A DNA stretch of 53,890 nucleotides from Ruminococcaceae bacterium UBA5295 (GTDB lineage Bacteria > Bacillota > Clostridia > Oscillospirales > Acutalibacteraceae): positions 1 to 53,890 of the forward strand of contig DHSD01000023.1 of assembly GCA_002411365.1 (NCBI GenBank), written 5' to 3'. Made by a program: the position numbers and the translations under genes. Position 1 is the first letter of the stretch. Every line of letters starts with the position of its first letter. Below are positions 49,836 to 53,890 of the stretch, piece by piece. The notes under the pieces were generated by a model. That model saw only the letters and a program-made list of their open reading frames with translations. It was not told the origin of the DNA and ran no database searches.

Positions 49836-49930
49836 ATTTGAGGGAGTAGTTTACATCCGATTCTGGATGTGGCAAGTCAACATACATGGCCCTGAATGGG
49901 GTCTGGCTTGTCTTTATAGACGAGACTCAT
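49836..49930 (+). promoter_or_regulatory. yybP-ykoY (manganese) riboswitch
   Basis: The conserved elements of this family are in order: GAGGGAGTAG (49840-49849), CAAGTCAACATAC (49873-49885) pairing through its start with GGCTTG (49905-49910), and CGAGACT (49921-49927). TGAG/CTCA can close the base of P1. ATCC/GGAT near 49856-49867 forms an arm. The family senses Mn2+ and turns on Mn exporters. It is followed by a terminator and a cation ATPase gene, so the metal would act by preventing termination. Confidence 0.85.
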
Positions 49931-49969
49931 GCATGGCTTTCTTCGGAAAGCTTTGCATGGGCCTTTTTT
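49929..49969 (+). terminator. Expression-platform terminator of the Mn2+ riboswitch
   Basis: ATGCATGGCTTTC (49929-49941), TTCG loop, GAAAGCTTTGCAT (49946-49958, one mismatch and one G-T pair), then GGGCC and six T. Its 5' arm overlaps the 3' strand of the aptamer P1, the layout expected for Mn2+-dependent antitermination. Confidence 0.85.
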
Positions 49970-50011
49970 ATTTCAAAGTTTGGGAATGATATTATGCGAA
50001 AGGAGAATCCT

Positions 50012-52648
50012 ATGAAATTTTATCTGGAAGAAATAAAAAAAGTCTTTGATGAGGTAAAAAGCGGAGAACATGGGCTTTCACAGGAAGAAGCCAGTGCAAG
50101 GCTTGAGAAGGACGGAAAAAACAAGCTGGCAGAACCAAAAAAAGATTCCGTAGTCAAGAAGTTCTTTCAGCAGCTTATAGAACCAATGACACTCATGCTT
50201 ATTGTTGCTGCTGTGATATCCGGCATTACTTCCGCGTATTCGCATGAGTCTTATGCAAACGTCTTTATTATTTTGTTTGTTGTAGTGCTTAATGCGGTGC
50301 TCGGGGTTTTTCAGGAACATAAAGCGGAAAAGGCAATCGAGTCTTTAAAGCAGATGACTGCAGCCACATCAAAAGTAATACGTGACGGCTCGGTGACGGA
50401 AATAAAGAGTGAAAACATTGTAAAAGGTGACGTCGTTGTTTTGGAGGCGGGCGATGCTATTCCGGCAGACTGCAGAATTTTTGAAAGTGCCGGAATGAAG
50501 GCTGAGGAATCTGCCCTGACGGGTGAGTCGGTGCCTGTGGAAAAAACAGCGGAAGCGCTTTCGCTTAACGGTGCAAAATCAGTTACTCTCGGTGACCGCA
50601 AAAATATGTCTTATATGGGAAGCACAATAGTCTATGGCCGCGGCAAAGCCGTAGTTACAGCAACAGGCATGGATACGGAAATGGGGAAGATAGCAAATGA
50701 ACTGGCAAAGGCAAAGCAAAGCCTTACGCCTCTTCAGATAAAGCTGAACCAGCTGAGTAAGATTTTAACATACCTTGTTGTTGGTGTATGCCTGTTCATT
50801 TTCGCTTTCAGCCTGCTGAAAGCGGGCAATTTCAGCGGCAAGGTAGTGCTTGATACATTCATGGTTGCAGTAAGCCTTGCTGTTGCGGCAATTCCGGAAG
50901 GCCTTGCTGCCGTTGTGACTATTGTCCTTTCTATAGGCGTTACAAACATGTCGAAACGCCATGCTATCATCCGCAGGCTTACGGCGGTTGAGACGCTCGG
51001 CTGTGCACAGGTCATTTGCTCAGATAAAACAGGAACCTTAACGCAAAACAATATGACTGTTGTAGACCATTTTGGCAGCGATGAAGACAGCCTTGCCCGT
51101 GCACTTGCGCTTTGCAGTGATTCGGTTTTAAAAGAAAATGGAGAGATTACCGGTGAACCTACAGAAAATGCGCTCGTTGCCTATGCAGCGTCACGCTCTT
51201 TGAAAAAATATGAGCTTGAGAATAAAATACCGCGTGTAGGCGAAGCGCCGTTTGATTCTGGCAGAAAGATGATGTCTACAGTCCATAAAGCTGGGGGAGG
51301 GTTTGTCCAGTACACAAAAGGCGCGCCTGATGTGCTGCTAAGGCACTGCACGGCATTCCTTAAAGATGGGAAAGCCGTTCCGCTTACTGATAAGTTTCGC
51401 TCAGAAATTGCGGCCGAAAACAAACGCATGGCCGGCAAGGCACTCCGTGTACTCGGTGCGTCGTACCGTGCTTACAAAGAGATGCCGCAGTCTTTTCATG
51501 CGGAAGACCTCGAGCATGACCTTGTTTTTATCGGTCTTGTAGGAATGATAGACCCGGTGCGCCCGGAAGCCGCGAAAGCTATACAGGAATGCAAGTCTGC
51601 CGGAATACGCGTAAACATGATTACAGGTGACCATAAAGACACGGCATCTGCCATAGCTTCACAGCTTGGCATCCTGAATGACCCGTCACAGGCAATAACT
51701 GGTGCGGAGCTTGATGAACTGAGCGATGAAGAGTTGGAAAAATCGGTGGACAAATATTCCGTTTATGCAAGGGTGCAGCCGGAGCATAAAGTCCGCATTG
51801 TAAATGCATGGAAGAAAAAGGGCATGGTAACGGCAATGACAGGCGATGGTGTCAATGATGCGCCATCTGTTAAAACCGCCGATATTGGTGTAGGCATGGG
51901 GATAACAGGAACGGACGTTACAAAGAATGTTGCTGATATGATTCTCGGTGACGACAATTTTGCAACAATTGTTGCGGCAGTAGAAGAAGGCAGAAGAGTT
52001 TATGACAATATACGCAAGACCATACAGTTCCTTCTTGCTTCCAACTTGAGCGAAGTCCTGTGCGTTTTCATTGCAACAATGCTTGGCTTTACGATCCTTA
52101 AACCTGTGCATCTTCTGTGGATCAACCTAATTACGGATTCATTCCCTGCGCTTGCCCTTGGAATGGAGCGCAAGGAAGCGGGTCTTATGTCACGCAGGCC
52201 GCGTGACCCTAAAGAAAGTATTTTTGCCGGCGGCGTAGGTTTCGATATAATGTATCAAGGCATATTTATTACTGCGCTGACACTTGCGGCATACTTTATA
52301 GGGCATTTTATGGAGCATGGCGTCTGGGAAATCACCAACAGTCCGGATGGCATGACAATGGCATTCCTTACGATATCCATGGCAGAAATTTTCCACGCAT
52401 TTAATATGCGCTCACAGCGTGGCTCTATTTTCAAAATGAAATATCAGAATAAAGCCTTAATAGGTGCCATGCTCGGCTCACTTGTGCTTACATCTGTTGT
52501 TATATTTGTTCCGGCGCTTGCGCGGTCTTTTGAATTTGAAGAAATATCGGCAAGAGAGTATTTTACCGCAATGCTCCTCGCATTTTCTGTTATTCCTATT
52601 GTAGAATTGATAAAATTTTTCCAGAGAAAAAGCAGCAAGTGCAAATAA
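50012..52648 (+). CDS. P2-type cation-transporting ATPase (Ca2+/Mn2+ exporter)
   Basis: P-type ATPase of 878 residues in the SERCA/PMR1-like group. TGES is in the actuator domain (SALTGESVPVEK), the phosphorylated Asp is D338 in CSDKTGTLTQ, and the hinge is TGDGVNDAPSV. Metal-site residues typical for Ca2+/Mn2+ pumps are kept: Glu in AAIPEGLA of M4, Asn and Glu in LLASNLSEVLC of M5, Asn-x-x-x-Asp in WINLITDSFPA of M6. The ATG at 50012 follows AAAGGAG; longer frames run through the riboswitch. The Mn2+ riboswitch makes Mn2+ export the likely main role. Confidence 0.92.
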   Translation: MKFYLEEIKKVFDEVKSGEHGLSQEEASARLEKDGKNKLAEPKKDSVVKKFFQQLIEPMTLMLIVAAVISGITSAYSHESYANVFIILFVVVLNAVLGVFQEHKAEKAIESLKQMTAATSKVIRDGSVTEIKSENIVKGDVVVLEAGDAIPADCRIFESAGMKAEESALTGESVPVEKTAEALSLNGAKSVTLGDRKNMSYMGSTIVYGRGKAVVTATGMDTEMGKIANELAKAKQSLTPLQIKLNQLSKILTYLVVGVCLFIFAFSLLKAGNFSGKVVLDTFMVAVSLAVAAIPEGLAAVVTIVLSIGVTNMSKRHAIIRRLTAVETLGCAQVICSDKTGTLTQNNMTVVDHFGSDEDSLARALALCSDSVLKENGEITGEPTENALVAYAASRSLKKYELENKIPRVGEAPFDSGRKMMSTVHKAGGGFVQYTKGAPDVLLRHCTAFLKDGKAVPLTDKFRSEIAAENKRMAGKALRVLGASYRAYKEMPQSFHAEDLEHDLVFIGLVGMIDPVRPEAAKAIQECKSAGIRVNMITGDHKDTASAIASQLGILNDPSQAITGAELDELSDEELEKSVDKYSVYARVQPEHKVRIVNAWKKKGMVTAMTGDGVNDAPSVKTADIGVGMGITGTDVTKNVADMILGDDNFATIVAAVEEGRRVYDNIRKTIQFLLASNLSEVLCVFIATMLGFTILKPVHLLWINLITDSFPALALGMERKEAGLMSRRPRDPKESIFAGGVGFDIMYQGIFITALTLAAYFIGHFMEHGVWEITNSPDGMTMAFLTISMAEIFHAFNMRSQRGSIFKMKYQNKALIGAMLGSLVLTSVVIFVPALARSFEFEEISAREYFTAMLLAFSVIPIVELIKFFQRKSSKCK

Positions 52649-52689
52649 AATGCGGCACGGTTAAATTTAAATAGACATGACGGCCAAAT

Positions 52690-53015
52690 TTATTTTGACG
52701 ATGTTTCGGCTGAAACAAGTGGAGCGGGTGACTGTGCCTTTTTCGTGCGCGGGCTGTCGAAAGCCGGATTGAATGCGTAAAAGTTTTTATCATCGAGCTG
52801 GTCTGTTATTATGCGCAGGCCTTCACCGAGCCGTTGGCATTACATGGATATATACCGGCCGTATGATTCACGTAATATGGGCTAAAGCTGCTGCCTTTTA
52901 TCTGCTCTGGTGTGAGGTTTCGGGTAAGCTGGTGTACGATGGTTGCCACCATCTCCAGGTGGGCAAGTCCTTCTGTACCACAATATTATCAAGAGCATGC
53001 ATTATTGGAAAAAGT
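52690..53015 (-). pseudogene. Manganese catalase (CotJC-type) remnant
   Basis: Read on the - strand, one frame (about 52979 to 52840) gives GTEGLAHLEMVATIVHQL and SPYYVNHTAGIYP, matching the metal-binding centre of CotJC-type manganese catalases. A different frame (about 52839 to 52690) gives QRLGEGLRIITDQLDDKNFY, matching the C-terminal end. The roughly 45-50 residues expected between these are deleted, and the N-terminal third is absent or unrecognisable; stops occur. In Bacillus, CotJC is a spore coat protein. The similarity was judged by eye. The stretch 52649-53055 holds nothing else. Confidence 0.72.
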
Positions 53016-53055
53016 CGTGCTAAAAAACACTCAAAACCTGTAAGACGGCCTATTT

Positions 53056-53890
53056 TCATTGCATATCAAGTTCCCGGTTGACCTGCCCGACAAAACGATA
53101 GAACACCTTTACATTCTGCCTGCGCTTTCCGTCAACAACGGTGCGTTCGCCAATTTCAATGTGGTCTATCAGCTCGTCGATGGTTTCCCGGTCAAGTTCC
53201 TGTAAGTTCAGATATTTGTGGATCGCCGCCGCCCAATTCTTAATGTGGGCTGCATCCTGATCGGACTTTTTAACTTCGGACAGAAGCGCGTCAAGGCGTT
53301 CCGCTTTGATAAGGCGCTCCTGTTCGTTTTTCATTATCAGCACCGAGAAGGTGCTTTCGCTGACCGCCCCGCTAACCTTTTCCTCATAGAGCTTTGCGGT
53401 CATGCTCTCCAATTTCTGCAATCGGCGCAGAGCAGTTTGCCGGAGAAAAGGCTTCGGGTCGGCTTTCGGTTATTCTCAACGCGGCGCTTTGCAGCCTGAT
53501 TGATTTTCCGCACGGCTTTCAATTCTTCCGAAGTAATGATTGCCTCATGGGTTGCCTCGCACCGTATCCATTCGGATTCTGGCTTATAAATCATCGTGCC
53601 GTCCTTATAGGAATGGGAGCCGGTATAGTTCATAAGCAGGTTTCCAAGATGGACTTCGTTGTTCAGAAGGTTTTTTACGGTTGCACAGGTCCAAATTTGA
53701 GAGTACTGTCATTCGCCGGTTTCGTACAGGCTGTGCCAGTACCCGCGCGGAGAGAGGATGCCGTCCTAATTGAAAGCGGCGCAATCTTGCCGTAGGCCAC
53801 GCCGTCCCGCCGCATGGAAAAGGCCCTGCGCACCACTGCGGCGGAGTATTCGTCGATGACCAGTTTGTGCTTATCGTCCTCGCTTTTGCG
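53056..53890 (-). pseudogene. Large serine recombinase pseudogene, partial
   Basis: The - strand encodes pieces of the large serine recombinase family. From the window edge: KHKLVIDEYSAAVVRRAF (recombinase domain), then after a frameshift SPRGYWHSLYE and an in-frame TGA, then WTCATVKNLLNNEVHLGNL, KPESEWIRCEATHEAIIT, and LFSGKLLCADC, the start of the zinc-ribbon. This is joined out of frame to LQKLESMTAKLYEEKVSG, so the zinc-ribbon and neighbouring region are deleted. The DUF4368-like end (IDELIDHIEIGERTVVDGKR) follows. The catalytic N-terminus is outside the window. It marks a decayed integrative element. Confidence 0.88.

Noticed and set aside
49886..50011. N-terminal extension of the P-type ATPase frame
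   Set aside because: This part overlaps the Mn2+ riboswitch and its terminator; AAAGGAG sits before the ATG at 50012.
52773..53081. 102-codon open frame on the + strand after the ATPase
   Set aside because: It is antisense to the manganese catalase remnant and has no start signal.
53394..53795. 133-codon open frame on the + strand at the right edge
   Set aside because: It mirrors the serine recombinase pseudogene on the - strand, where family motifs are found.
1..53890. CRISPR array, phage defence system, or intact insertion sequence
   Set aside because: No regularly spaced repeats, no transposase with matching inverted repeats and no known defence gene were found when reading both strands.

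Overview
The window is chromosomal DNA from a low- to mid-GC Gram-positive bacterium of the class Clostridia, most likely in or near the Oscillospiraceae/Ruminococcaceae. The evidence is gene content and order (coaD next to a coiled-coil protein, the mraZ-led dcw cluster, prpC-prkC-rsgA-thiN-spoVM), Firmicutes-type ribosome binding sites and promoters, and sporulation genes (spoVM, gerW/ytfJ, a PASTA-containing class B PBP of SpoVD type). The lineage is inferred from these features; no search was run. All intact genes lie on the + strand. Only two decayed remnants at the right end are on the - strand.

Layout. 1-5025: an oligopeptide ABC transporter, oppA (5' end outside the window), then oppB, C, D, F, with a strong hairpin between oppA and oppB. 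5026-5570: a gene-poor leader with one possible tiny membrane peptide. 5571-6778: a two-gene ThrE-type amino-acid exporter. 6900-11961: a M50 protease, scpA-scpB (condensin partners), a DUF2953 protein, gerW/ytfJ, a D,D-carboxypeptidase and a pseudouridine synthase. 12125-21179: a long housekeeping operon (yicC, remA, gmk, rpoZ, priA, def, fmt, zinc protease, rsmB, rlmN). It runs on into the Ser/Thr signalling block prpC-prkC-rsgA-thiN, a Cys-rich membrane peptide and spoVM (to 25833). 25921-26719: a THF riboswitch and a folate ECF transporter subunit. 26784-32117: rimM-trmD, an HPr gene, uvrC, rsmD-coaD and a coiled-coil protein.

32286-44145 is the division and cell wall (dcw) cluster: mraZ, rsmH, ftsL, a class B PBP, a shrunken Mur-ligase-like gene, mraY, ftsW, murG, murA, ftsQ/divIB, ftsZ. 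Intact murE, murF, murD, murC, murB and ftsA are absent from it. In the place of murE/murF sits a 174-residue protein with a destroyed P-loop and no C-terminal domain. The ftsZ promoter is overlapped by a perfect 24-bp palindrome.

44301-52648 holds metal and stress genes: a CorA-type channel with a possible overlapping leader peptide, a CDF exporter with a Mn-type metal signature, htpG behind a CIRCE operator, a bactofilin, and a P2-type cation ATPase under a yybP-ykoY (Mn2+) riboswitch with its terminator. After 52690 the sequence is decayed: a manganese-catalase (CotJC-type) remnant and a large serine recombinase pseudogene that runs off the window. No tRNA, rRNA, CRISPR array or intact insertion sequence was seen.

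The most unusual items are the Mur-ligase-like remnant, the palindrome on the ftsZ promoter, the Cys-rich peptide beside an atypical SpoVM, the MgtL-like leader in front of corA, and the apparent Mn-export set.
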